Source of the DNA: Prinsepia uniflora
Lineage: Eukaryota > Streptophyta > Magnoliopsida > Rosales > Rosaceae
Reading direction: 5' to 3'
NCBI GenBank assembly: GCA_032719365.1
Contig: CM064867.1
Span: 70,244,136 to 70,308,135 of the forward strand
Length of the DNA stretch: 64,000 nt
A program made the position numbers and the translations under genes. Of this stretch, positions 33,119-44,801 are shown one piece after another (the first letter of the stretch is position 1; the number at the start of each line of letters is the position of its first letter). The notes beneath the pieces are model-generated. The model was not told where the DNA came from and did no database searches. It saw only the letters and a list, made by a program, of their open reading frames with translations.

Positions 33119-33792
33119 TTTGTTAGATCACGTATGGTTTCTTTCATTGATGATATTTTGTTTTTTTTTCCCAAGCTTTTGCAGATAGGAGAATTGCTTC
33201 CATACCTTCAATTCCACCTCCAGCTTGATGGTTTGCCTATTTTTCTAACGTAATTGAACTTCCATCTCTAAATCTTATTTCAGCAATGATTTCTCTTTGA
33301 TCATACATCTACTTTGTTGACATCTTGATTTAGATGTCTGTTGAGATCATCTATGAATTCTTATTTACGTATCATCTTTGGTACTCTCCTTTGATTATCT
33401 GCATGCTGTTCTAAAGTAGTTGAATTTCATTCTTTCGACGTCTGAATTATCCATTCATTTATTGTCGATTAGTTTTGTTGACATGATGGTTCAGTGTCTG
33501 TTGAGATCATCTACGAATTCCTTCAACATCTTTTATGTCATTCCATTTAATAACTTCGGTAAAAGAGAGCCCGGTTCTTATTTTATTTTGCTTCCCTCTC
33601 ATTCTGTTTTATCTCTTCCTGTCAACAATTTTAATATCACTGCAATTTCTCAATCGAACAATGGTCCTTTTTTAACCCTTTATTGTTTTCCTGTGGTTGA
33701 GGAGATCGAAGGCTCCATATGTGAATTCTTGGTTCAACATTCAAGAACTTCGGGCTTCAACCCATGAGCTGAGATCCATACGACTCAATACT

Positions 33793-34060
33793 TTGGACAA
33801 GCATTGAGGAATCTCCTAATTTGATTTCTACTTTCATTTTATTTACTCTATTCCGAATTAAATTTTAGGTTCATAAATTTGTCTATGGTTCTCATAGAAT
33901 TTTTTAATAGTTTTGCTGGTTCTCATAGAATTTTGGACAAGTATTGAGGTAAAGGTTCCTTCTCCTAATTTGATTTCTAATTTCATTCTATTGACTTTAT
34001 TCGAAATTGAATTTTAGGTTCATTAATTTGTCTATGGTTTTCATAGAATTTGGGATTCTT
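33793..34060 (+). repeat. Imperfect tandem duplication, about 130 bp
   Basis: The segment ggacaagcattgagg...gtctatggttctcatagaatt (33793-33902) is repeated as 33931-34053 with small differences. The 115-residue open frame just upstream (33420-33767) has no family I recognise. Confidence 0.7.
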
Positions 34061-36009
34061 AAATTTTTTAATAGTTCTGCTAGTATAATTCTTATTATCT
34101 CCATACTCCAAATGCCTTTAATTCTTTTTTGTGTTGGCTAATAACTCTTATGTTTGTAGGATAACTTCCTTTCAATTCTATTTTCAAATCTATTACATTT
34201 AAATCTCATAACAAGATATAACAGAGTTTTTGTGCAGAAATTTGTTGCATAACATTTTGTCTTTTTTTATTGGTTTGAATAATTTAATACGGCATGTAAG
34301 ACAATGTTTGTCAGTTTGGATATCACAGAGATTATTGAGATGATCTTTTCTTTATAAGTTTATTTCATTTCCTAAATCATGGAGAAGTGAAAATTTTATA
34401 CGAGCATGGTCTTTTTCTGCATATTTTGGATGTGGATTACATTGGATTTAAGTTGGTGGGATGTAAATTAGTGAAGGAAAATTAGTTTCAGTGCGTTCAC
34501 AAATTTCACCAAATGTCGAATAGAAACTTATTGAAATATACTTACTTTCAAAATATACTTACTTTATTGGAAAACTGACTTGGTTTTATTTATTGATTAA
34601 AATGTGGATTAGATACGTGAAAATTTCCTACTGTTATCAGCCTTCCTATTCTAGAATTGGTTATGTTCTTGAATGAAAATTGCATATGATGTGTAATTTA
34701 CTGTTGATAGTTAAGTTCATTGGTTTTTGTTGTTTGTTTCTCATTTTTGGGTTTTGGTAGGTTCTGTAGGTGATTAAACGAGATTCCCAATTTTTGGTGG
34801 ATATGTACAGATTTTATCTTCTTCCTCTTCTTTGTAGTTTACTTAGTTCTTGGTGTGTAAAGAGACAAAAATAATGGTAAAAGTTCTGTTCTTCATTAAT
34901 TTTTTCTACCGTTTGATGAAATGGGTTTTATGGGCTTTTGATTTTGATTCATGGGAATGTGATTGTTTTTCCAATAGTTTTTGTTGTAGTTTTTTTTTTT
35001 TTTGGTTTGATTTTTGGTTATCTTTTACTCCTTCTAAGGCTTGGATTCTATTTCTTTTTTTTGTTCTATCAAAACTTTGAGAATCTGAATTTCTTGGTAA
35101 CAATTTTTGTTCAACACATTGAATTTGACTTCAATTCATACGAAATGGGCCTAAGTTACATTGCATTCCTCTCTAACCAGCGAGCAAGTGCTGCAATTGA
35201 AAGAATTGATAGGTAGCCTCATGGCCAACTTAGAAATATTGGCTCTCTATTTATGCAGTTCTTTTTCTTTTTAGATGAGTTTTTTTTTTTTTCTATGTAA
35301 AAGAAAGCTAGCATCTTGATTGATTACTTATTGATCAGTGCCTTACTTTCTCTGTTCGGATTTGTTTGTAGTTGTTTTCATTCTCAGGTTTCTCACTGAA
35401 CTTGATTTTATATTTTCGGTCAATTAATTCGTTCCATTTATTAGCTACTTGGTTTCTCCATGCTTCATTATTGCTGCCATTTTTGTAACATTCGATACAG
35501 TTTCCTGAAAGCTCTTTGGTGGTATTTTAATTTAAACGCTGGTTAAGCTCTTGAGGACAGTTTTATACAGGTTGAAAATGTATTTTTGATCGAATTTTGA
35601 TGAGTTCGTAATGCCCAAGCTTATGTAGGAGTGAATTCGAGCATATGTATAAGACTTGAGTATCCTTTTTTTTCCTTCATTTTGTTTGCACCTTTCATTT
35701 GATTTGCAAGAAAACTTTAGGAATTTTTTCACTCATAAATTTAGAGAGCAACTCAAGGATTGCTTTTAAATATAAAACGATACCACGACATCGCGTGGGT
35801 GTTATTGCTAGTTATCTTTCTAAGATGGCAAAAATGAAAATACTTGTCTTCCCTTTCTATCAAATTCCTAATGTTTTATACTAAAAAAGCATTTAATAAT
35901 ATAATTTTACCTTTATTTTTAATAGAAATCATTGAGAAATTTAACAGAATAATTGCCCTTACATGCTTAGACATAATTTAGAAACATCTATTATTAATAA
36001 TAAAATTGT
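34061..36009. other. AT-rich DNA, no gene recognised
   Basis: The stretch is T-rich on the + strand with several long T-runs (34990-35003, 35280-35292). Short open frames such as 34938-35216 are low-complexity Phe/Leu-rich and look non-coding. It could be intron or 3' DNA of the former recycling-factor gene. Confidence 0.4.
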
Positions 36010-36376
36010 TGATGTATAAAAAGTATGAACGAGACTGTAAAAGCACGCACGCATACAAAGATACAAGAACGTACGTGTTTCGTTCAAATCAGGCTACGTC
36101 CACGGTGTTACTTCACTCTTATTAATAATATAAGGTTTTGTACATATACACGAGTCTATGAGCCTTTGAGAGGTAATAGTGTTTGTAGAGAGGATGGATG
36201 GAGAGAGTCCCCTTGAATAAGGGAGGAGGCTCCCTATTTATAGGAGTCTTCTAGGGCTAGGTCATAGTTGTGGTATTTAGGCTTGGGCCTTCTTGTTGGA
36301 CCTTGAAGATGGGCTTGATGTATTCTTCTGAGCCTTCTTAAACGGGCCTAATTCTTGGTCAGATGCAGCGTCGACA
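36010..36376 (-). repeat. 3' LTR of the minus-strand gypsy element
   Basis: It is clearly homologous to 52228-52601: gtaaaagcacgcacgc, gttacttcac, tttgtacatatacacgag, ggagagagtccccttga and cttggtcagatgcagcg. On the minus strand the TATA box is at about 36242-36231. The minus-strand start TGTCGACG lies at 36376. Confidence 0.8.
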
Positions 36377-37119
36377 AGTCCCCAAGTTCTTGACTGAGGT
36401 GGACTATCTCAGTTGAGGACTTTAAAGTAAAGTGCATTGACCAGACAACTCCCCGCTTTTACACTGCTCTGCTCGGTGCACTATCATCAGTCCCCCAAGT
36501 CCTCGATCGAGGTAAGATGCGGAGGTGAAATCGGTTGTGGCGGTTGTGCCACAGTAGTCCCTCGGTGAGTATGACTTCGTGTATGAGCCTGAATACTTGC
36601 AAGTGATTCTCTGCTGTATAGGTGTGCCAAGCGGCAAGTAGCTTGTAAAATGGGCTCAGTAGTTGAGCGACTCAGTAATTTATTGAGCATAGACCGAGTG
36701 TTAAGTATAAGTTGGGCGGGCATGTACTTCGACTCTAATGTTCGAGCCGAGTCTAAGTGTTGAGTAGCTCGATAATGTGTTGAGCGAGTATTTACTCAGT
36801 AATATGTTGAGAAACTCGGTAATGTGTGGAGCGTTGAGTGTAGGCTAGGTGCACTTGTACTCTGACTCTAATGTTCAAGTCCTTTGTATACTCGATAATA
36901 TGTTGAGCAGCTCAGTAATGTGTCGAGAATTGAATGTAGGTTGGGTGCACCTATACTCTGACTTTAATGTTTGAGTCGTGTGTATACCCGGTAATGTGTT
37001 GAACACTCTATATGTGTTGAGCTTAAATGTGTTCGGTAATATATTGAGTAGCTCGGTATGTTTTGAGCGCTTGGTATATGTCGAGCGTATGTATGAGTTC
37101 ATATATGAGTGCATGTATA
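36377..37119 (-). other. Gypsy interior with degenerate gtaatgtgttgagc repeats
   Basis: From about 36640 to 37090, words like ctcggtaatgtgttgagc recur at irregular 30-120 bp spacing on the + strand. No coding similarity was seen. The last three bases, ATA, are the CACTA target-site copy. Confidence 0.55.
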
Positions 37120-37435
37120 CACTACAAAATGATTCTGTAGGGTAAAACTGAACAATGGTGGGGCAAACAAAGAGCCAACGAAATGACGTTGGGCAAATAC
37201 CGTCGGGCTACTATTGTTGGGCTACAAGTTGCCCAACGAGAATTGTAAACTCGTGGGGCAGACAATGTTGGCCCTACAGAAAAAATGGTAGGGTGACTGC
37301 ATAGGGCAACTGTCAAAAGTCAACAAAAACGTACCCTACCATTTTGCTTTCAAATTTCGTAGGGTCAATAAGTCTGTATAGGCTATGAAATTTACCCTAT
37401 GAATATTAGACAATTTGTTGGGCAACTTTATAATT
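37120..37435. repeat. Subterminal repeats, left CACTA end
   Basis: At least a dozen copies of a GTAGGGTAA / GTTGGGCAA-like word or its complement fall within about 300 bp, for example near 37136, 37175, 37205, 37225 and 37266. In En/Spm elements such words bind the TNPA protein; that role here is inference. Confidence 0.75.
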
Positions 37436-37738
37436 TACAAATGAAAAATAAATTTTCTAATTATTTTTCGAATTAAAATATATAATAATAAATATTAAAT
37501 TAAATATAATTCTAAATAAAATCTTATGAAGGCAAATATAAAAGCAAATATCATTAAAAAAAGATAGTTTTTACTTTACATAAAGATAAAATAAATACAT
37601 AAAATACATCTACGATTCTAGCGATTATTAGGAGTGGTGGTCAACTTCCGAAGTCGATTGATGAGTTTGCGGCTGGACTTGCGGAGGAATTGGCATCCCA
37701 CTCATACACATCATCTCAAGCACAAGGTGGAGGGTTGA

Positions 37739-39305
37739 TTAGACGGTAGCATAGTCGGCCCCATACTTCGCACACTCAGCTTCGACAGTCGCGCACTTAT
37801 CTTGGACAGTCAATAACTCAGCCTGGAGGTTAAAAAAGTTGGTCTGAAGCTCCGTGAACCTCTCACTCTGCCCATTGGATGCTCGAGAAGAACTCGATGA
37901 GACATCGCTAACTATTGCATCTCCTGCCTCTCGTATTATCTTCCCTGGACGATGCCCCAAGTGTTTCTCTAAGATCTCAAACGACTTAGCAGGATCCGGT
38001 AGAGCCTGTTCCAACATAACCTCATCTTGCTGAGACAACTCACCTTGTACAGCCTTCATGTCACGTTGCATCCCCTCTTACAAATTCAAACAAATATTAA
38101 GAATAATAAAAATTTGGAAATTAAAATTTTCATATAATATGAAAAAAAAATTTACTTACATAAATCACATCAGCATCTTGGTTGCCGTATCCAGTGTAGA
38201 CTTGCCCCCAAACCTCCAATTCCAACCACTTCGACTCGGACTTTCGTTTATCCTCGTGTCGATGTGCATAGAATCGTGACCCTCCATGGTGGTTGTATTT
38301 TTTTCCCTTACGATTATTTTTGTTGGCGGTCGATATTCGCTATTAAGTATTAAAAACAATCTTTAAATTCATGTTAACAATTAAATAAAAATTGATGTAA
38401 AAATTTTTAACTCAAGACACATACCTGATACTTAGGGCTGTTGAAATGGTTGCATAACCATTCCCACTCCCTCAATCGATGTGACTCTGAGTACTCCAAA
38501 GGAAGATTTGCAAAGGCTTCATCCTTAGACATCCATGTCTGGTAGTACAAATGGATCTCGTGCTTCCATTATTTTAATCGTGCTTGCCAATGTTTATTGA
38601 GATAATCATTAACATTGAGATCTTCCAAATTGTACTCAAAGTTTACCTTAAAAAAAAGTTAGAAAAATATATAAACTAATGAAAACAATGATAAACATCT
38701 AAAATATACTTACCGAAAAATCAATCCAACATATGTCCTTATCTTCAGGCTTGAGCTTCTTAAAAGTTGAGGCCAACATCGGGCACTTGGTTCGAATAAT
38801 TGCACCCATATCGTGTACAACCAAGCTATGGATCGTTTGCTCTGCTGCCTGAAGATGAGGAATGTAAACCACTGGGATTTTTGCCTCCATTGCCCGACAT
38901 ATTCATTGAGATGCCAACCCTTTATTGATCCCACGCAAGTTTCATGATGTGCCTACACATGATAGGTCACAAAATGTACAAATATAAGCAAAAAACTAAA
39001 ATATTAACTTACATAAACAAATCCAACTAGCCATAAGGGAGTACTGCAACCTCATTCTCATGTTCACCTGATTCAACATGTGGTGCGGGTTGTGAAAAGC
39101 GGACGACAGGCCGTGGTTCACCTCGTTTCTTGCTATGGCGTCGACGTGCTGATTGCACACCACGTTGTTCAGAAGCTGTGGAATTGGCTGGGCCCTGAAC
39201 AGACTCAGATGTGGAGGCTACTGTGGCTGAGGGCGCCTCCTCCACACTTTCATTGACAGGGGTAGTGCAACGGCTCGTGGACGTGATTAGTGGGTGAGAC
39301 GACAT
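37739..39305 (-). CDS. CACTA TNPA-like protein, Ptta/En/Spm family
   Basis: Minus-strand exons give, in order: a low-complexity start from ATG at 39305 (MSSHPLITSTSRCTTPVNES) to about 39027; a middle part (38934-38700; GWHLNEYVGQW in one frame); NFEYNLEDLNVNDYLNKHWQ through WMSKDEAFANLP and FNSPKYQ (about 38650-38430); NKNNRKGKKYNHHGGSRFYA with HRHEDKR and SKWLELEVWGQVYTGYG (about 38340-38165); then a C-terminal part (38071-37739) with coiled-coil-like FFNLQAELLTVQDKCATVEA, ending at a stop. The NHHGGSRFYA block and the rest fit the Plant transposase (Ptta/En/Spm) family, which binds subterminal repeats. One in-frame TAA sits near 38574 (after ARLK). Intron edges are approximate. Confidence 0.75.
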
Positions 39306-39622
39306 TTACTGTTGTTTGCAAAAGACTAATTAGCATAATTGAAATCAACTACATGACAATCTATAAACCCTTTTTTCTTTACAGGTTTAATCCAACAGCA
39401 AACAAATGCAATACAAAATGAACAAAAATTCAAGACTCCATTTGGTATGTCCAGGTCCAAAATTACCAACCATTATCCTTCCCCCTGCTAAATGATAGTC
39501 TCTAACATAAATATTACCAACCATATTTAAAGAGAATCAACAAAATTTAGAATAAATCCAAGACAAAGATGATGACAAAACCATAAAACATACTGGAGTA
39601 AATAAAGTATGGTTGAGATAAA

Positions 39623-41799
39623 GCTTTCCTATAGCATCCAGAAATCAAATTTCATTTTTCAATTCCCTAACTTCCACACCCTACAAAACAGAGCTCTATG
39701 AACAATAGTCACAAACATAAATCCATATATATATTCATGGATCATCAACCAACTAACCATATTCAAGTATTAAAAAAAGCTCTATGAACTAACAGAAGAA
39801 AATCAGCTGCTAATAGAAACAATAAATCGAAGTATTAAGCGATCGATGAAAAGCTCAGTGAAGCCATACCTTGTTCGCTACTTTCTCTCTCACTCCTCAG
39901 GGACAGCAAATTAAGCATTTCCTAGCATGTAATTACTTAATACCCTACTTGGTCATTGGTTAAAAAATACAAGAAAATGAGTACAAAATAAACAATTATA
40001 AAAGAACCCATTTTGAAGAATCGATGAAACCAAATAGAATCCTTCAGTAACAAAACAATACATTGTAAAAAATTTCAACCACAAACACTCTTGGATTCAG
40101 CTTTCCTATAGCATCCAGAAATCAAATTTCATTTTTCAATTCCCTAACTTCCACACCCTACAAAACAGAGCTCTATGAACAATAGTCACCAACGTAAATC
40201 CATATATATTCATGGATCAACAACCAACTAACCATATTCAAGTATTAAAAAGATCTTTATGAACTAACAGAAGAAAATCAGTAGCTAATAGAAACAATAA
40301 ATCGAAGTATTATGCGATCGATGAAAAGCTCAGTGAAGCCATACCTTGTCCGCAACTCTCTCTCTCACTCCTCAGGGATCGCAAATTAAGCATTTCCTAG
40401 CATGTAATTACTTAATACCCTACTTGGTCATTGGTAAAAAAATACAAGAGAATGAGTACAAAATAAACAATTATAAAAGAACCCATTTTGAAGAATCGAT
40501 GAAACCAAATAGAATCCTTCAGTAACAAAACAATACATTGTAAAAAAATTCAATCACAAACACTCTTGGATTCAGCTTTCCTATAGCATCGAGAAATCAA
40601 ATTTCATTTTTCAATTCCCTAACTTCCACACCCTACAAAACAGAGCTCTATGAACAATAGTCACAAACGTAAATCCATATATATTCATGGATCATCAACC
40701 AACTAACCATATTCAAGTGTTAAAAAAAATATCTATGAACTATCAGAAGAAAATCAGCAGCTAATAGAAACAATATATCGAAGTATTAAGCGATCGATGA
40801 AAAGCCCAGTGAAGCCATACCTTGTCCGCCACTCTCTCTCTCACTCCTCAGGGACTGCAAATTAAGCATTTCCTAGCATGTAATTACTTAATACCCTACT
40901 TGGTCATTGGTAAAAAGTACAAGAAAATGAGTACAAAATAAACAATTATAAAAGAACCCATTTTGAAGAATCGATGAAACCAAATAGAATCCTTCAGTAA
41001 CGAAACAATACATTGTAAAAAATTTCAATCACAAACACTCTTGGATTCAGGTTTCCCATAGCATCGAGAAATCAAATTTCATTTTTCAATTCCCTAACTT
41101 CCACACCCTACAAAACAAAGCTCTATGAACAATAGTCACAAACGTAAATCCATATATATTCATGGATCATCAACCAACTAACCATAATTAAGTATTAAAA
41201 AATCTCTATGAACTAACAGAAGAAAATCAGCAGCTAATAGAAACAATAAATCGAAGTATTAAGCGATCGATGAAAAGCCCAGTGAAGCCATACGTTGTCG
41301 GCTACTCTCTCACTCACTCCTCAGGGACTACAAATTAAGCATTTCCTACATGTAATTACTTAATACCCTACTTGGTCATTGGTAAAAAAATACAAGAAAA
41401 TGAGTACAAAATAAACAATTATAAAAGAACCCATTTTGAATAATCGATGAAACCAAATAGAATGCTTCAGTAACAAAACAATACATTGTAAAAAATTTCA
41501 ATCACAAACACTCTTGGATTCAGCTTTCCTATAGCATCCAGAAATCAAATTTCATTTTTCAATTCCCTAACTTCCACACCCTACAAAACAGAGCTCTATG
41601 AACAATAGTCACAAACGTAAATCCATATATATTCATGGATCATCAACAAACTAACCATATTCAAGTATTAAAAAAATCTCTATGAACTAACAGAAGAAAA
41701 TCAGCAACTAATAGAAACAATAAATCAAAGTATTAAGCGATCGATGAAAAGCCCAGCGACGCCATACCTTGTCCGCTACTCTCTCTCTCACTCCTCAGG
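39623..41799 (-). repeat. Tandem array, 4.6 copies of a 475-bp unit
   Basis: Units starting with gctttcctatagcatc (or a variant) lie at 39623, 40100, 40575, 41050 and 41523, giving periods of 477, 475, 475 and 473 bp. The last is cut at about 41799. Copies differ by few bases. On the minus strand each unit holds gtagcggacaag followed by gtatggc, a plausible exon end plus splice donor. The array lies directly upstream of the TNPA-like gene, so it may repeat that gene's promoter or leader exon. Confidence 0.93.
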
Positions 41800-42599
41800 G
41801 ACCGACTAAAACCCTAAGGTTTTGATTCGAATAGGGTTTATGTATGAGAATATGAGGCTCGGAGTCAGGTCGACACTAGAGGTCTCGAAGATCTGACCCG
41901 TCAACTTTGAAGTCAAATTTTGCAGCCGTTGGATTGGAGCCGCAATGGTGAGCGTTGCAGATATTACCAACAAAGATAAAAATTGTAAGAGGAAAACATG
42001 ATGGATTTAGTGAGCGGCAGCGGCGAGATAGAGGAGGCAGCAAGCCGCGACGGCGAAGTTCTGCAGGATTGGGTTTGGGTTTGGGTTATTTTTTGTGTCA
42101 GAGAGTGATAATAAGAAAGTGCGTGAGTGAAATTGAGTGAAGGATGAAGATTATGAGATGATAGGCCGATGCAGAAAGGCAGAAGTGGGCGGAGACGGAT
42201 GGTGATGGACGGACAGATTGAAAGACAGAGTGGACATGGCTGGGGTGAAGGAAAACTGGGAAAGAAATTAGCTATCTCTGGGAAAGAAATAAAGTAATCT
42301 CGCTTAAATGAAAAGAAAAATCTTTGGCCAACGAATTAAATAACACAAACCCTACGAAATTACAATTCAATTTTTCAACAAAATTTTGGCGGCAAATTTG
42401 ATTATTTCGTGAAAAAAATGCGGGAATATGAAAAAAGGTGTGGGAGAGATGCTAGTTGTTGCCCCACAACACTTTTAACTTACCCTACGGGAAGTATTAC
42501 ATGTTAATACTTATTTAATTTTAAGAAATGATTAATTATATTTCGATACCTATTTCAATTTTTGTTAATTGAAATTTAGAATATCTAATTTATGTGTAT
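41800..42599. other. CACTA interior, possible promoter of the TNPA-like gene
   Basis: Unique DNA upstream (minus sense) of the 475-bp array. A 61-residue + frame at 41955-42140 shows no known domain. Short gccctac/gtaggg words near 42450-42495 resemble the subterminal repeats. Confidence 0.35.
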
Positions 42600-43760
42600 G
42601 TAGACCTCACTGTCGAAAATCATGAGGTTTTGAGCAGTTTAAACCATCCAATTTGTCAAAAAAAATTCGTAGCTGTCGATTTTTCGTGCTCTGTTACCTA
42701 ATCATGGGAATTTGACTGATCCAACTGGTCATCTTGTGGATTTACAAACGTAGACCTTCCTTGAAAAAAAAAATGAGCTTTTGAGTAGGTTTAGACACCC
42801 GATCGTCAAAAATAATTTGTAGCCGTCCATTTTTCGTGAATCGTTACCTAATCATAGAAATTCAAATATAGCTAATTTTTTGCATAGGGGATCTATGCCT
42901 ATGTTTCATAAATGTGGACGGTTAGATTAACCAATTTTAAATTTAAGATTATTGAAAATTATAAAATCCCCTTATTCATTAAACACTTTAGACACTTAAA
43001 AGGAAAGTACAAGATGTTTATCAAAATTTTCGTTCAATTGTTGTTCAAAGTATTAAATTTGATTGATCCAACCATTCAGCTTGTGGATTTAAATGCGTAG
43101 ACCTTGCCCGAAAAAAATAGTGAGGTTTTGAGTAGGGTAAGGCACCCGATTGTCAAAAATAATTTGTATCAGTCGATTTTTCGTGAACGATTACCTAATC
43201 ATAGAAATTTGAATATAGCTAATTTTTTGCATAGGGGATCTATGCCTATGTTCGATAAATGTGGACGGTTAGATCGACTAATTTTAAATTTTTGATTATT
43301 GAAAATTGTAAAATCCGCTTATTCATTAAACACTTTAGACACTTACAGGAAAGTACAAGATGTTTATCAAAATTTTCGTTCAATTGTTGTTCAAAGTATT
43401 AAATTTGATTGATCCAACCGTTCAGCTTGTGGATTTAAATGCGTAGACCTTGCCCGAAAAAAATCATGAGGTTTTGAGTAGGGTAAGGCACCCGATTGTC
43501 AAAAATAATTTGTAGCCGTCGATTTTTGGTGAACGGTTACCTAATCATAGAAATTCGAATATTGCTAATTTTTTGCATAGGGGATCTATGCCTATGTTTG
43601 ATAAATGTGGACGGTTAGATCATTTAATTGTTCAAAGTATTCAATTTGGCTGATCCAACCGGTCATCTTGTGGATTTACAAGCGTAGACCTTCCCTGAAA
43701 AAAATCATGAGGTTTTGAGTACGTTTTATCGCATATTTCGTAGGGTATCTATATATCATT
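42600..43760 (+). repeat. Tandem array of a 346-bp unit, about 3.3 copies
   Basis: The word gtagacctt starts at 42750, 43097, 43443 and 43683; the first two periods are 347 and 346 bp and the third unit carries a deletion. A partial copy starts at 42600. Shared blocks include catagaaattcgaatatagc and ggggatctatgcctatgtt. Confidence 0.9.
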
Positions 43761-44008
43761 TAATTAAATATAGAATGAGCAAGTGAAAAAAAATATAAAT
43801 ATGAGTAATTTTTTCATAATCCTCAATATAATTTTATAATGAAAAAATAAAAAATAAAAAGTAATATTGAAACCCTGTTTCGCCATTGGTAAGTGTTTTT
43901 TAGATTATTGTTGGATTAATTTACAATTAAATGACATTAGTTAATTTTTCTATATGCAAATTTTTTAAATAAATTTCATTTAATGGGATCTATGAGTTAA
44001 TTGCTCAA

Positions 44009-44560
44009 AATTAAATTTGAAATAACCTGCCCTACGCTTTATGGAATCTACCGTTGGGCAACATGCCTCATGCCCTACGTTTGCTTCATAATTTCGTAGG
44101 GTAACGATGTTTGATTTAATTCGAACAAAAATAACAACTAAAATAATTAACTAAAATTATTTTTGATCTCTCTTGCCCTTCGCAATTTGGACTAAATCTT
44201 TGGGCCACCTTTATCTTGCCCTACATTTTATCCCATATTTCGTAGGGTATATATATTTCATTTAATTAAATATAGAAAAAAAATAATATAACTAAGTAAA
44301 AATGAAATTTGAAATAACTTGCCCTACGCTTTATGGAATCAACTGTTGGGCAACATGCCTCATGCCCTACGTTTTCTTATTAATTTCGTAGGGTAACGAT
44401 GTTTGATTTAATTCGAACAGAAATAACAACTAAAATAAATAAATAAAAATGATTTTTGATCTCTCTTGCCCTTTGCAATTTGGACTAAATCGTTGGACCA
44501 TAGTAATCTTGCCCTACGTTGTCGCGCTCATTTCGTAGGGTTCATGTATATATTTAATTC
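44009..44560 (+). repeat. 292-bp tandem duplication with GCCCTACG words
   Basis: The word gccctacgctttatggaatc occurs at 44029 and 44321, and the downstream sequence (tcgtagggtaacgatgtttg) repeats in step. It carries internal copies of the terminal GTAGGGT-type motif, so it may be an additional transposase-binding cluster. Confidence 0.85.
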
Positions 44561-44801
44561 TATAAAATTTTTTATTTTTATTTACTAATATGACACTTCA
44601 GAAAATTGATTATTTTAATATTTTAATTGAAACATTTAAAACTTCAAGCTTAATTAATTTTGGAAGAGTCATATTACAACAATAAATTGAGTAATTGAAA
44701 CATTTAACCATCAAGTTTTATTCAGTGCCAGATTCGTTATCATCCTCCCATTCAAGCTCGTAATCTGAGGAGTGCACACTACTGATTTTTTCATAATCAC
44801 T

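Noticed and set aside
34850..35216. Phe/Leu-rich frames as a membrane protein
   Set aside because: They are low-complexity translation of T-rich DNA with no conserved motif or supporting context.
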